Positions 53,054 through 64,000 of a stretch of 64,000 nt of DNA are shown in pieces. The DNA comes from Nannocystis pusilla. GTDB taxonomy: Bacteria; Myxococcota_A; Polyangia; Nannocystales; Nannocystaceae. A program made the translations under genes and the position numbers. Position 1 is the first letter of the stretch; the number at the start of each line of letters is the position of its first letter. The notes beneath the pieces are model-generated. The model ran no database searches and was not told the DNA's origin. It worked only from the letters and a program-made list of their open reading frames with translations. Where the stretch lies: NCBI RefSeq assembly GCF_020073745.1, contig NZ_JAIRAU010000015.1:186001-250000 (forward strand), read 5' to 3'.

Positions 53054-54280
53054 ATGGCTGCAGCACTGGCGAGGATCGACCCACCGAGCACCCCGGGCCT
53101 CTTGGCGCTGGCCGACGGGACCCTGTTCCGCGGCCGCGCGCTCGGAGCCCACGGCCGGACGTGCGGCGAGGTGGTGTTCAACACGGCGATGACCGGGTAC
53201 CAGGAGGTCGTCACCGATCCGAGCTATCACCAGCAGATCGTGACGCTGACGGCGGCCCACGTCGGCGTGGTCGGGGTCAACCCCGACGACGAGGAGGGGC
53301 GCGGGCCGCAGGTGGCGGGGCTGGTGGTCCGCGACGCGCCGCGCATGTTCGCGTCGTGGCGCGGGCGCGAGAGCCTCGACGCGTACCTGCAGCGGGCGGG
53401 GATCGTGGCGGTGTCGGAGATCGATACGCGCCGGCTGACGCACCTGCTGCGCGAGCGCGGGGCGATGGCCGGCTGCGTGGCGGCCGGCGAGGCGGCCCGC
53501 GACGAGGCGGCCTGCGTGGCGCTGGCGCGCGCGTTCCCGGGGCTGCAGGGGGCGGCGCTGGCCGAGGCGGTCAGCGTGCCGGAGCCGGCCGGCTGGGCCG
53601 CGGGCTCCGTGCGCTGGCTGGAAGGACAGGGCCCCGAGGGCATGTCGAAGCAGGCAGGTCTCGAAGGGCAGGTCCCGGGGGACATGTCGAATCGGGCAGC
53701 TCCGCACGTGGTCGCGTTCGACTTCGGGATCAAGCGCAACATCCTGCGCCTCCTGGTCGACCGCGGGCTGCGGGTGACGCTGGTGCCGGCGGCGACGACG
53801 GCGGACGAGGCGCTGGCGCTGCGGCCGGACGGGATCTTCCTGTCGAACGGGCCCGGCGACCCGGAGCCGCTGGTCGCCCAGCAGGCGGCCATCCGCGCGC
53901 TGGTGGCCGCGGGGCTGCCGGTGTTCGGGATCTGCCTCGGGCACCAGCTGCTGTGCCTGGCCCTCGGGGCGCGCACGTTCAAGATGAAGTTCGGCCACCA
54001 CGGGGCCAACCACCCGGTGCGCGAGCTGGCGACGGGGCGGGTGCTGATCACCAGCCAGAACCACGGGTTCGCGGCCGACCCGACGACGCTGCCGCCCGCG
54101 CTGCGCCCGACCCACGTGTCGCTGTTCGACGGGTCGCTGCAAGGAGTCGAGCTCGCCGGCGCGCCGGTGTTCTCGTTCCAGGGCCACCCGGAGGCGTCTC
54201 CGGGGCCGCGCGAGCTGGCAGGTCTTTTCGACAGGTTCGCCCGCGAGGTTCGGGCGGGCCGGGCGACGAGGAGCGAGTGA
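53054..54280 (+). CDS. carA: Carbamoyl-phosphate synthase, small (glutaminase) subunit
   Basis: A 408-residue glutaminase subunit that supplies ammonia to CarB. The N-terminal domain has [17 protein letters not shown]. The class I amidotransferase domain has the nucleophile in [13 protein letters not shown] (about residue 295) and the His-x-Glu in [11 protein letters not shown]. Between the two domains (about residues 190-215) is [19 protein letters not shown] and the following MSN, encoded by a five-unit 14-bp repeat array. The protein is about 25 residues longer than E. coli CarA (382), and this linker accounts for it. carB begins one base after the stop. CarAB should feed the acetylornithine carbamoyltransferase and pyrimidine synthesis. 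Confidence 0.95.
   Translation: MAAALARIDPPSTPGLLALADGTLFRGRALGAHGRTCGEVVFNTAMTGYQEVVTDPSYHQQIVTLTAAHVGVVGVNPDDEEGRGPQVAGLVVRDAPRMFASWRGRESLDAYLQRAGIVAVSEIDTRRLTHLLRERGAMAGCVAAGEAARDEAACVALARAFPGLQGAALAEAVSVPEPAGWAAGSVRWLEGQGPEGMSKQAGLEGQVPGDMSNRAAPHVVAFDFGIKRNILRLLVDRGLRVTLVPAATTADEALALRPDGIFLSNGPGDPEPLVAQQAAIRALVAAGLPVFGICLGHQLLCLALGARTFKMKFGHHGANHPVRELATGRVLITSQNHGFAADPTTLPPALRPTHVSLFDGSLQGVELAGAPVFSFQGHPEASPGPRELAGLFDRFAREVRAGRATRSE
53626..53702. repeat. 14-bp repeat array inserted in frame in carA
   Basis: Five full units in exact phase (53626, 53640, 53654, 53668, 53682) and half of a sixth. They lie precisely in the linker between the two CarA domains, where extra residues are easiest to tolerate. 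Because 14 is not divisible by 3, the number of bases gained must have been adjusted to keep the frame. Confidence 0.85.
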
Positions 54281-54281
54281 G

Positions 54282-57431
<3,150 letters not shown>

Positions 57432-57497
57432 GTCCAGGGCGAGCAGCGTCGCCGGGCGACCTGCTCGTCGCGCCCGCTGGCCCGGGCCACCCTCGCG

Positions 57498-57526
57498 TTT
57501 TCGCGCGAATGTGTATTTTCGCGCGA
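57498..57526 (+). promoter_or_regulatory. Direct repeat TTTTCGCGCGA x2 (possible operator)
   Basis: Two identical 11-base copies (57498-57508 and 57516-57526) are separated by ATGTGTA, so their centres are 18 bases apart. They lie just before the first ATG of the next gene. A direct repeat of this type could bind a regulator, or it could be part of an A+T-biased promoter patch. Confidence 0.5.
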
Positions 57527-57527
57527 G

Positions 57528-58355
57528 ATGGTGCTAGCGGGGGGCATGCAGGACAGCCGGGCGCCGCAGTCGATCGATCCCGAGGTGTTGTCAGCGGCAT
57601 TGGCCGAGCCGGAGCGGCTGGCGGTGTATGTGTCGCAAGGGACAGGTCTGGGAGGACAGGTCCAGGGGGAGCAGCCCGAGTTCGTGCGTGTGGCGGTGCT
57701 GACGCGGGCGGCCCCGGCCGCGGTGCAGGCGGCGGGCGAGGCGTGGCTGGCGGCCGCGGAGGCGCTCGGGGTCGGGCCGCTGCAAGGGATCGAGGCGATC
57801 GAGCTGGTGGCGCCGAGGACCGGGACGGCGTGGGCCGGGGTGCCGGCGGACCGCCGCGCGGCGCTGCTGCGTCGCGGGCTGACGTCGCTGGTGGCGCTGG
57901 CGCCCGAGGTGGGGGTGTTCCACATCAACGACGAGTTCGGGGCGGGCATGCTGCTGCGCCTGCAGTCGGGGGCGGCCACCGGCGAGCCGCGCCTCGACGC
58001 GCGGCTGCTCGAGCACATGGTGTTCGCGGCGCTGACGTACCGGCTGCTGACGCACGCGGGCGAGGCGGTGGTGGTGACGGCGGCGAACGATGGCACATGG
58101 TCTTCGAGACAGGTGTTTCCGGAGCACGCGGCGGTGTGGCGGCGCGCGCTGATCTCGGCGCCGAGCGAGGCGGTGGTGGGGATCGGCCTCGCCGGTTTGG
58201 CCGAGGCGCTGGTGTGGGCGACGGCGACGCGGCGCGGTCGGGCGGAGGTGGCCGCCGGACCGGGAGTGATCGCGACGGCGATCGCGGAGGCGGAGGCGGA
58301 GCTGCGGCCGCGGTCGACGAACCTGCTGCGCGAGCGGCCCGGCGGCGGGAACTGA
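57528..58355 (+). CDS. Protein of unknown function
   Basis: A 275-residue (or 269 from ATG 57546) protein with no recognised family and no export signal. It is rich in Ala and Leu and reads as an alpha/beta protein, with VFHINDEFGAGMLLRLQSGA near residue 130 and VVVTAANDGTWSSRQVFPEH near 185. A two-unit 14-bp repeat at 57642-57669 encodes SQGTGLGGQVQGEQ, which may be an insertion. Another motif pair (GGCACATGGTCTTCGAGACAGG, 58091) lies in the second half. It is about 100 bases after carB on the same strand but separated by its own repeat-bearing leader. Confidence 0.65.
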   Translation: MVLAGGMQDSRAPQSIDPEVLSAALAEPERLAVYVSQGTGLGGQVQGEQPEFVRVAVLTRAAPAAVQAAGEAWLAAAEALGVGPLQGIEAIELVAPRTGTAWAGVPADRRAALLRRGLTSLVALAPEVGVFHINDEFGAGMLLRLQSGAATGEPRLDARLLEHMVFAALTYRLLTHAGEAVVVTAANDGTWSSRQVFPEHAAVWRRALISAPSEAVVGIGLAGLAEALVWATATRRGRAEVAAGPGVIATAIAEAEAELRPRSTNLLRERPGGGN

Positions 58356-58887
58356 GGCGAGCGAGAGGTCGCGCTCCGTCGCTCTCGCGAGCTGCCTGCG
58401 AGCAGCGCGGTCGCGGTGTGGATCAGGAGCACGTGGCCGGGACGGTCGTCGCGGCGCGTCGCCGCGGCAGGTCGCATGCTCCGTCGCTCTCGCAGGAGCA
58501 CGTGGCCGGGACGGTTATCACGACGCGTCGCCGCGGCAGGTCGCATGCTCCGTCGCTCTCGCAGGAGCACGTGGCCGGGACGGTTATCACGGCGCGTCGC
58601 CGCGGCAGGTGGGCATGCTCCGTCGCTCGCGTCGTCGTTCGCTGCCCGCGGCGCGAGGTCGTCGGCATCGTCGAGCGCGGCGCAGCACGCGGAGCACGAT
58701 GCTCGTGCTGTCGGCCGGCATGACAGGGTGTTCATGGCGAGGGCGACAATGTGTGGCGTTCGCGGGCGTGCGGGAGATCGATCTGCGAAAGCAGCGTCCG
58801 GCGCGGCTTCGCGGGCGAGCGCGGGTCTCGGCGAATTCGCGCCGTGGCCGCCGCTGGACGGGGCCTGGTGGGGCAGGTAGCCTGACG
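58356..58887. other. Intergenic region with minisatellite
   Basis: A 532-base gap holding the 69-bp tandem repeat described separately and about 240 further bases without any supported gene. Open frames through it consist of repeat translations and were rejected. Confidence 0.5.
58369..58644. repeat. 69-bp tandem repeat (minisatellite), about three to four copies
   Basis: The marker CAGGAGCACGTGGCCGGGAC begins at 58424, 58493 and 58562, exactly 69 bases apart. Each unit also contains CGTCGCCGCGGCAGGT and GCATGCTCCGTCGCTC. A partial unit precedes and another follows. It is not related in sequence to the 14-bp family except for CGGCAGGTCGCATGC. Copy number is likely to vary between strains. 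Confidence 0.9.
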
Positions 58888-59646
58888 ATGATGGATGCGC
58901 GACTCGGTCAAGGCTTCGGATGGGCGGTGGCGTGTCCGGCGACGGCCGAGGAGGCGGCTGCACGCCACGTCGAGGGGCTGTGGGCGTCGTTCTTCCCGGC
59001 GGCGGCAGGCTACGCGGTGACGCGCTCGGAGGTGGTGTCGGTGCCCGAGCCGTCGCCGTCGCGGACGCGCGCGCAGCAGCCGGGGATGCGGCTGCTCGTC
59101 CGGCGCGGCGACTTCTGCGGCGAGGTCGAGGTGGCGGCGACGGCGGGGGCCCGGCGGTCGCGGCTGTGGCTGCGCGGGTACGCAGGCTCGCAGCGGCTGG
59201 CGGCGGTCGAGCTGCGGGCCGCGCGGGCGACCGAACGCCTGCGCCTGGCGGGGTCGATGGCCGGCGCGGCGGCCCTGCTGGCGCTGTGCGTCGAGCTGCT
59301 GACGCACCCGCCCGGGTTCACGGTCGACATGATGTTCTTCCTCGGCGGGCTGCTGGTGGCGGTGATCATGGTGGTCGGGCTGGCGATCGGCTCCAACGTC
59401 GGGGCGTGGTTCGGCGAGCGTCAGGCCGTCGTCGGCTGGGTCCGCGCGCTGGCGCTGGTCGAGCGCGACGCTGCCCTGCACGAGGACCTGCGCCGCTGGC
59501 GTGCGCTGGTCAAGAACCTGGCCCACTACCGCGACGCGCTGGCCGGGTCGAGCCGCCGCCAGCCGTTCCGCGCGCTCAGCCCGGGCGCGGAGGATGATGT
59601 AGAGGACATGGCGGAAGAGACAGGTGCGCTCGGGGCGGCTGGGTGA
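58888..59646 (+). CDS. Membrane protein of unknown function with two helices
   Basis: A 252-residue protein. Residues about 1-110 are soluble and Arg-rich. Two hydrophobic segments (SMAGAAALLALCVELLTHP and MMFFLGGLLVAVIMVVGLA) lie at about residues 120-170, with a soluble C-terminal part after that. No family is recognised. The start is one of two adjacent ATGs. A 14-bp-family pair (ACATGGCGGAAGAG, ACAGGTG, 59608-59628) encodes MAEETGA in the acidic tail (DDVEDMAEETG). A longer array follows the stop. Confidence 0.65.
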   Translation: MMDARLGQGFGWAVACPATAEEAAARHVEGLWASFFPAAAGYAVTRSEVVSVPEPSPSRTRAQQPGMRLLVRRGDFCGEVEVAATAGARRSRLWLRGYAGSQRLAAVELRAARATERLRLAGSMAGAAALLALCVELLTHPPGFTVDMMFFLGGLLVAVIMVVGLAIGSNVGAWFGERQAVVGWVRALALVERDAALHEDLRRWRALVKNLAHYRDALAGSSRRQPFRALSPGAEDDVEDMAEETGALGAAG

Positions 59647-59703
59647 GCCCGCGTAGGCGGGGAGCCGGCAGGGGCAGGCGCGAGGGATGATAGGGCTGTA
59701 AGG

Positions 59704-59787
59704 ACATGTCGACACAAACATGTCGATACAAACATGGCGACGCGGACATGTCTGTTCAGACATGTCCTGGAGGTCATGGGCCGAAGG
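59704..59787. repeat. 14-bp repeat array, six units in phase
   Basis: Units start at 59704, 59718, 59732, 59746, 59760 and 59774. The first two differ by a single base (ACATGTCGACACAA and ACATGTCGATACAA). This is the longest perfectly phased run in the window. The last unit contains the stop codon of the minus-strand lipoprotein gene, so the array lies between converging genes. Confidence 0.9.
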
Positions 59788-61447
59788 GCTGGGGGGTGAC
59801 CTTCAGCTGGACGTGGACGACCGGCAGGAGGCCGGTGGATTGCCAGCGCTGGCCGTCGTGGCTGGTGTCGGGGCCGGGGACGATGTCGACGACCTCGACG
59901 AGGTGGTCGTCGAGGGTGTAGGCGAGGTTCGTCGCGTCGGGGCGCAGCTGGTTGGAGTAGTAGGCGTGCTCGCTGCCGAGGGCGAGGCTCGGGCCCGAGG
60001 GGCTGACGTGCAGCTGTAGCGACAGGGGAGTGGTGCCGCTGCCGGGGACGGTGACGTAGGTGCGGCCGAGAGCGCTGAGCCAGAGGTAGACCGGGGTCTG
60101 AAGCGCGGGGAGATCGTGCTGGTGCGGACACGCGAGGGTGGCGTGGCGCAGCCGGGCGTGGGGGCCGGGGCCGTCGGCGTCGACGCGTACGAGCTCCTTG
60201 CCGAGCCGGACGACGCCCGGCCCGGTGCGCGGCTGGAGGGTCTGGCCGCCGAGCTGGCCGCCGAAGACCTGCAACATGGGGATCTGCTGCGCTTCCTCGC
60301 GGTAGGGGCCGCGGCCGCGCTCGGGGATCTCGAAGGTGATGTACTTGAAGGCGAGCGGGCCGAGCACGAGCTCCTTGCCGAGGGCGAGGGTGCGCGGGGC
60401 GGCGACGGCCGGCATCTTCGTCACGGCGGCGGGGACGAGGGTGCGGACCGGCGAGTCGCCGCACTCGCCGGTGGCGGCGACAGGGGCAGGCTCGGGGGCC
60501 TGGGCGGCCGGGTCGAGGCGTACGCGGGCGTGCAGGCGGGCGGCGCCGCTGGCCTTCCAGGCGCCGTCGAAGCGAGTGTCGGGGCCGGGGATGACGCGGT
60601 CGACGGTGACGAGGTGCCGGCCGACGCGAAAGCGACGCACGCTGTCGGGGCGCGGCTCGAACCAGTGGCGATAGCCGAGGGTGGTGACGTCGAGCCGCGG
60701 GACGTCGCCCGTGGCGTCGAGGTTGAACTGCAGGAGCTCGCCGGAGAGGTCGTAGGTGTGCGTGCGGATGCCCTCGGTGCTGACCCACAAGGAGCGGCTG
60801 GCGTCGGTGCGGTCGAACTGGGCGGCGGCGGGGCAGACCTCGCGGCTGACGGTGACGGCGACGGTGGCAGGTGGATCGCCGGCGTCGGTGCGGATGTCGA
60901 AGCGGTAGGGGCCGACGAAGGTGTGAAGCTCGCGGTCGGGGTGCAGGTCCTGATGCGTGCCCCACGGATCGTGCGGGCCGACCTCGGCGCGATCGATCTC
61001 GACGATCAGGGCGGGGCCGCGGTGACCTGCGCGACGGGTGCCGATCCAGGCGTCGCGGTCGTAGTGGAGCTGGGTCTTGCCGATCGTTCGCCTGTCGCCG
61101 GGGCGCAAGGTGGTCTTGCCGGCGGGAGCACGCCCGCGGGCGAGGTCGGGCGGCAGCTCGGTGGGCTGCTCGCCGGCCTCGCCGCAGCGGCGCTCGGGCG
61201 GGATGGTGGTCAGGGTGGGCAGCGGCGCCGGGACGGGCGCGGGCGCGGTCGCGGTGCCGGGGTTCGCGGCGGGGTCCTGTTCGGGGACGGGGTTCGCAGC
61301 GGGATCGGCGATGGGGGCAGGATCGGACGCGGGCGTGGCACCGGGCGGAGGCGTCGGGTCGGCGGTGGCGTACTCGAGGTCGCCGCCGTCGCGCCGATCG
61401 CAGGCGGCGACGATCGCAAGGCCGAGGAGGAGCGGACGAGCGGACAC
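59774..61447 (-). CDS. Lipoprotein with duplicated domain
   Basis: A 557-residue predicted lipoprotein: GTG start, lipobox LAIVAAC, then a long Pro/Ala/Asp linker (about residues 20-85). The mature part has two related halves. Each ends with a segment of the type VDRVIPGPDTRFDGAWKASG (about residue 320) or VDIVPGPDTSHDGQRWQSTG (about 530), preceded by a Tyr-containing strand and a SLWVSTEG or YLWLSALG strand. No known family was recognised. The internal repeat and export suggest a surface binding protein. The stop lies inside a 14-bp repeat unit. Confidence 0.72.
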   Translation of the reverse strand: MSARPLLLGLAIVAACDRRDGGDLEYATADPTPPPGATPASDPAPIADPAANPVPEQDPAANPGTATAPAPVPAPLPTLTTIPPERRCGEAGEQPTELPPDLARGRAPAGKTTLRPGDRRTIGKTQLHYDRDAWIGTRRAGHRGPALIVEIDRAEVGPHDPWGTHQDLHPDRELHTFVGPYRFDIRTDAGDPPATVAVTVSREVCPAAAQFDRTDASRSLWVSTEGIRTHTYDLSGELLQFNLDATGDVPRLDVTTLGYRHWFEPRPDSVRRFRVGRHLVTVDRVIPGPDTRFDGAWKASGAARLHARVRLDPAAQAPEPAPVAATGECGDSPVRTLVPAAVTKMPAVAAPRTLALGKELVLGPLAFKYITFEIPERGRGPYREEAQQIPMLQVFGGQLGGQTLQPRTGPGVVRLGKELVRVDADGPGPHARLRHATLACPHQHDLPALQTPVYLWLSALGRTYVTVPGSGTTPLSLQLHVSPSGPSLALGSEHAYYSNQLRPDATNLAYTLDDHLVEVVDIVPGPDTSHDGQRWQSTGLLPVVHVQLKVTPQPFGP

Positions 61448-61514
61448 GTTCGGGTCCGGTGCGGAGGGCGAGAGGCGGTTCGGGTGGCGGCGAGCGCCCG
61501 GATCTTCCGGCAGG

Positions 61515-62771
61515 TCAGAGGGAGATGGGGTTGAGGAGGATGGTGACCTGGCCGGCGTCGAAGGTGGCGACGGCCAGGTCGAGGGCAGGGTCGGGGTCGA
61601 GCTGGGCGGCGTGCACGCGGACGGCGCCGCTGGGCAGCTCGAGCGCCTGGGCGGGGCCGAGGCCGCCGTGGCCGTCACCTGTCCAATAGAACAGGAGCGG
61701 GGTGACGGCGTCGACGGCGACGACGTCGAGGTGGCCGTCGCCGTCGAGGTCGTCGAGGTCGAGGGCGTGAGGGGTGAAGGGGGCGTCGATGTCGACCGAG
61801 CCGGTGTGCTCGAAGCCGCCGGCGCCGTCACCTGTCACGAGGGACAGGCGCACGGGGAAGTGCTCGACGGCGAGGATGTCGGTCCGGCCGTCCTCGTCGA
61901 GGTCGCCGAGGACGGCGCCCCAGGGGCGCAGGTGCTTGGCCAGGAAGACGGGCTCGACGAACTCGCCGTCGGGCCGGCCGAGCACGCGCAGGAAGCCGCG
62001 CGGGGCGTCGGACTCGAACAGGAGGGCGTCGGGGACGCCGTCGGCGTCGAACTGGCCGAGCAGGAGGCCGGCGGGGGCGAACTCGTCGACGAGGCCGAGG
62101 ACGGTGGTGGTGGCGGTCCAGGCGGCGGCGTCGCTGCCCCGGTGGACGGTGAGGCCGAACTTCTGGGCGCCGTGGCAGAGGGCGACGACGTCGTTGCGAC
62201 CGTCGCCGTCGACGTCGGCGACGACGTGGTTGCGCGGGGTCGGCGGGCTGGTGAGGGTCTTGTAAGCGGTGAACTCGGCGACCGACCAGCGGTAGATCCG
62301 GGCGGCGTCCTGGAACTGGCCGACCATGACGTCGACGCCGGCGCCGCCGTCGAGCTGGCCGATCGCCGGATAGGCGCTGGCTCCCTGGAGCGCAGGGGCG
62401 AGGTCGGCGGTGAAACGGCCGTCGCCGTGGCCGCGCGCGATCCAGCCGGTGATCAGCTCGGCGTCGTCGAGGCCCATGACGAGGAGGTCGTGGTGACCGT
62501 CGCCGTCGAAGTCGGCGACCTCGAGCGAGTAGGGCTCGAGGGCAGGGCTGAGGGGGTCGTGCTCGGGCGGGGCGGTGGTGATGCCCTCGGTGGGATCGGG
62601 GTCGGGGTCGTGGCCGCCGGTGGGGGTGGCGGTGTCGCTGGCCGGGCCGGCGCTCTCGGTGAGGCCGATGGTGCCGTCGCTGGCGCCCTCGCCGGCACCG
62701 TCGGTCTCGCCGAGCGGGCGATCGGTGCAAGCGACGAGCAGCGTCAACGCGGACGCCAGGTGGGGCCTCAT
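61515..62771 (-). CDS. FG-GAP/VCBS-type beta-propeller lipoprotein
   Basis: A 418-residue lipoprotein: lipobox LTLLVAC, a Thr/Asp/Gly linker to about residue 75, then about seven integrin-like repeats with calcium loops (VADFDGDGHHDLLVMG, VADVDGDGRNDVVALC, LGDLDEDGRTDILAVE, LDDLDGDGHLDVVAVD). These loops bind Ca2+ in FG-GAP propellers. It is probably surface exposed and involved in binding. Two repeat-family pairs lie inside: ACCTGTCC-AATAGAACAGG near 61678 and ACCTGTC-ACGAGGGACAGG near 61830. Confidence 0.85.
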   Translation of the reverse strand: MRPHLASALTLLVACTDRPLGETDGAGEGASDGTIGLTESAGPASDTATPTGGHDPDPDPTEGITTAPPEHDPLSPALEPYSLEVADFDGDGHHDLLVMGLDDAELITGWIARGHGDGRFTADLAPALQGASAYPAIGQLDGGAGVDVMVGQFQDAARIYRWSVAEFTAYKTLTSPPTPRNHVVADVDGDGRNDVVALCHGAQKFGLTVHRGSDAAAWTATTTVLGLVDEFAPAGLLLGQFDADGVPDALLFESDAPRGFLRVLGRPDGEFVEPVFLAKHLRPWGAVLGDLDEDGRTDILAVEHFPVRLSLVTGDGAGGFEHTGSVDIDAPFTPHALDLDDLDGDGHLDVVAVDAVTPLLFYWTGDGHGGLGPAQALELPSGAVRVHAAQLDPDPALDLAVATFDAGQVTILLNPISL

Positions 62772-62922
62772 TGGCCAACGCTGCCACGGGCGCCCGGCCG
62801 CGGCAAGCGCCGGCCCGCGAGGGCGGGAGGGGCGAGGCTGCGCGGTTTCCGCGGTGGGCGCGGGCGCGCGGGAGTGCGGCCCGGTCGGCAGGGGCAGGGG
62901 CGCGCTTCGGCTGGTCGAGGAG

Positions 62923-62942
62923 ACATGGCTTAAGAGCCATGT
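62923..62942. repeat. Perfect 8-bp-arm hairpin ACATGGCT-TAAG-AGCCATGT
   Basis: The geometry is the same as the other repeat-family hairpins (8-base arms, 4-base loop) but the arm sequence differs, and the pairing is kept on both sides. It lies upstream of the FG-GAP lipoprotein gene. Confidence 0.7.
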
Positions 62943-62994
62943 GAGAAGGGAGGCCCGGCGCGGCGGGCGAGCGATCACGCGGAGCGGCTGTCGC

Positions 62995-63036
62995 GAATGT
63001 CCTCGGGGACATGTCCCTTGCCGCAAGTTCGACGGG
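62995..63036. repeat. 14-bp repeat array, three units
   Basis: GAATGTCCTCGGGG, ACATGTCCCTTGCC and GCAAGTTCGACGGG in exact 14-bp phase, ending 15 bases before the stop of the minus-strand lipoprotein gene at 63051. The third unit is degenerate but keeps its length. Confidence 0.75.
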
Positions 63037-63050
63037 CTCGCTCGCTCGCG

Positions 63051-63734
63051 TCAATCGTCGTAGAGGAAGGGGATGTCGAGGTGGCCGAAGCGCTCGGCGG
63101 TGACGGGGTCGACGAGCTCGGCGAGCAAATTGATGTGGCGGACGTCGGCCAGCTTCTCGAAGTAGAGGAAGCCGGTGATCCGTCCGCCGGGGCTGAGGAC
63201 ACCCTCGGGCAGGGCTTGCTGCAACATGTCGCCGGTCGGCAGGGGGAATTGCTCGCAGGCGGTGTAGCAGTTGCCGTAGTAGTCGGCGCGGAACGGGAAG
63301 CTGCCGCCCCACACGGAGACGCCGGGGTACCAGGGCGAGAGATAAGGGGCGAGGCCGAAGCCCATGGGCGGGTAGACCAGCTCGACCGGCGAGTAGGCGA
63401 CTCCGGTGACGACGAGCGGCGGCAAGGCGGCGAAGCGCACACCCGCGGGGGTGACGAGGGCGAAATGCTCGTAGCGCAGCTCGAGCGAGCGCGGGCCGCT
63501 GTTGGTGACGGTGACGAGCAAGGGGGTGACGAGGTCGTCGAGCTCGGGCGGATAGCCGTGCCAGGCCCCGGGGACGGCGATGACCTCGATGCCGGCGTCG
63601 GCCGCGACGGCCGAGTTGGCGATGCCGGGGACGCGGCGCGACTCGGGGGCAGGCTCGAGGGTGCCGGCGCAGCCGAGCAGCGCGGCGCCGACGAGGAACA
63701 GGCGGCTCACAGTCGCAGCGATGGTGGGCGGCAT
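63051..63734 (-). CDS. Lipoprotein of unknown function
   Basis: A 227-residue predicted lipoprotein (signal LFLVGAALLGC). The mature domain is beta-rich (LVTVTNSGPRSLELRYEHFA, then GGRITGFLYFEKL) with a central Tyr/Gly/Pro-rich stretch (APYLSPWYPGVSVWGG) and two Cys in GNCYTACEQ. The first strands look like an immunoglobulin-type fold. No specific family is recognised. The gene stands alone. Confidence 0.7.
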   Translation of the reverse strand: MPPTIAATVSRLFLVGAALLGCAGTLEPAPESRRVPGIANSAVAADAGIEVIAVPGAWHGYPPELDDLVTPLLVTVTNSGPRSLELRYEHFALVTPAGVRFAALPPLVVTGVAYSPVELVYPPMGFGLAPYLSPWYPGVSVWGGSFPFRADYYGNCYTACEQFPLPTGDMLQQALPEGVLSPGGRITGFLYFEKLADVRHINLLAELVDPVTAERFGHLDIPFLYDD

Positions 63735-64000
63735 GGTTCGTGCTCGCCGCTATCGTTGACGCGTTCGCAGGCGCGGCCATGCGGCGCGGACCCGCGCAGG
63801 CAGACGCAGGCGCCGTGGCGCGAGGCGGAGACGCAGCACGAGCCGCGGCGCGAGCGCGACGGCCGATCACAGGCCCGTGACGGCGCGGCGCGAGGGTCGA
63901 GGTGCGGGGGCCGCGATCGCGTGCGCGGCGGCCCCTCGCGCCCTCCGGACCGCTTGCTCGCCCTCGCGCCGGTGCTATCAGCCGACGGGAGCGGCGCGGC
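63735..64000. other. Upstream region at the window edge
   Basis: 266 bases with no supported gene, repeat or structure. It should contain the promoter of the minus-strand lipoprotein gene. Confidence 0.35.

Noticed and set aside
58423..58668. Minus-strand frame with 23-residue repeats
   Set aside because: It is a translation of the 69-bp minisatellite with no start signal or flanking domain.

Overview
The window is about 70% G+C and most likely comes from a myxobacterium (Myxococcota), probably close to Nannocystaceae. The clues are the many secreted lipoproteins with Ser/Thr/Asp-rich linkers, the DUF4215 Cys repeats (CGDGxxxxGExCDDGN), a DUF2330 protein, an SCE4755-like copper-monooxygenase-like protein, and C-terminal Gly-Cys / hydrophobic / poly-Arg sorting tails. 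This is inferred from content; no rRNA or other marker gene is present. I found no tRNA, rRNA, CRISPR array or insertion sequence.

Layout. 1-8.7 kb: surface proteins, a VOC protein, a Baeyer-Villiger-type flavin monooxygenase, and a LysR regulator divergent from a ferritin-like gene. 8.8-12.8 kb: a minus-strand operon of PpiC-type isomerase, HupE/UreJ membrane protein and DUF3604 protein. 13-16.5 kb: a PARG-like TIGR02452 protein and a large unknown protein. 16.5-23.8 kb: five exported proteins, including two paralogous propeller lipoproteins around the SCE4755-like protein. 24.3-26.1 kb: GTP-type PEP carboxykinase. 26.2-32.9 kb: S10 peptidase lipoprotein, a pseudogene, bile-acid-type transporter, TauD-type dioxygenase, Rpn-like nuclease and an MCE/MlaD protein.

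33.4-57.4 kb is an arginine and carbamoyl-phosphate region. argD (+) faces a minus-strand operon argF'-argG-argE'-argA/B fusion-argC-argH, and carAB lies beyond. The operon matches the Xanthomonas-type route: N-acetylornithine carbamoyltransferase, N-acetylcitrulline deacetylase and a fused NAGS/NAGK. CarAB would supply its carbamoyl phosphate. Two foreign-looking modules sit between convergent argD and argH. One is a regulator, epimerase, KAS III and two acyl-CoA-dehydrogenase-like genes (34.9-41.0 kb). The other is an A+T-richer DUF5131 (Gp37/Gp68) plus TcmP pair (41.6-43.6 kb). Decayed copies of the argD and argH 3' ends (41032-41213 and 43651-43706) mark the boundaries. 57.5-64 kb: unknown proteins, a 69-bp minisatellite and three lipoproteins.

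The most unusual feature is a dispersed short repeat. Its unit is a 10-bp palindrome close to GGACATGTCC plus a 4-nt spacer, giving strict 14-bp phasing. It occurs at about 40 places: as tandem arrays between genes, as 4-nt-loop hairpins at gene ends, over start and stop codons, and inside essential genes. In carA and argE' it appears to add residues in frame. In carB, argD and the PARG-like gene it lies at conserved positions apparently without changing length. It is nearly absent from the two foreign modules.
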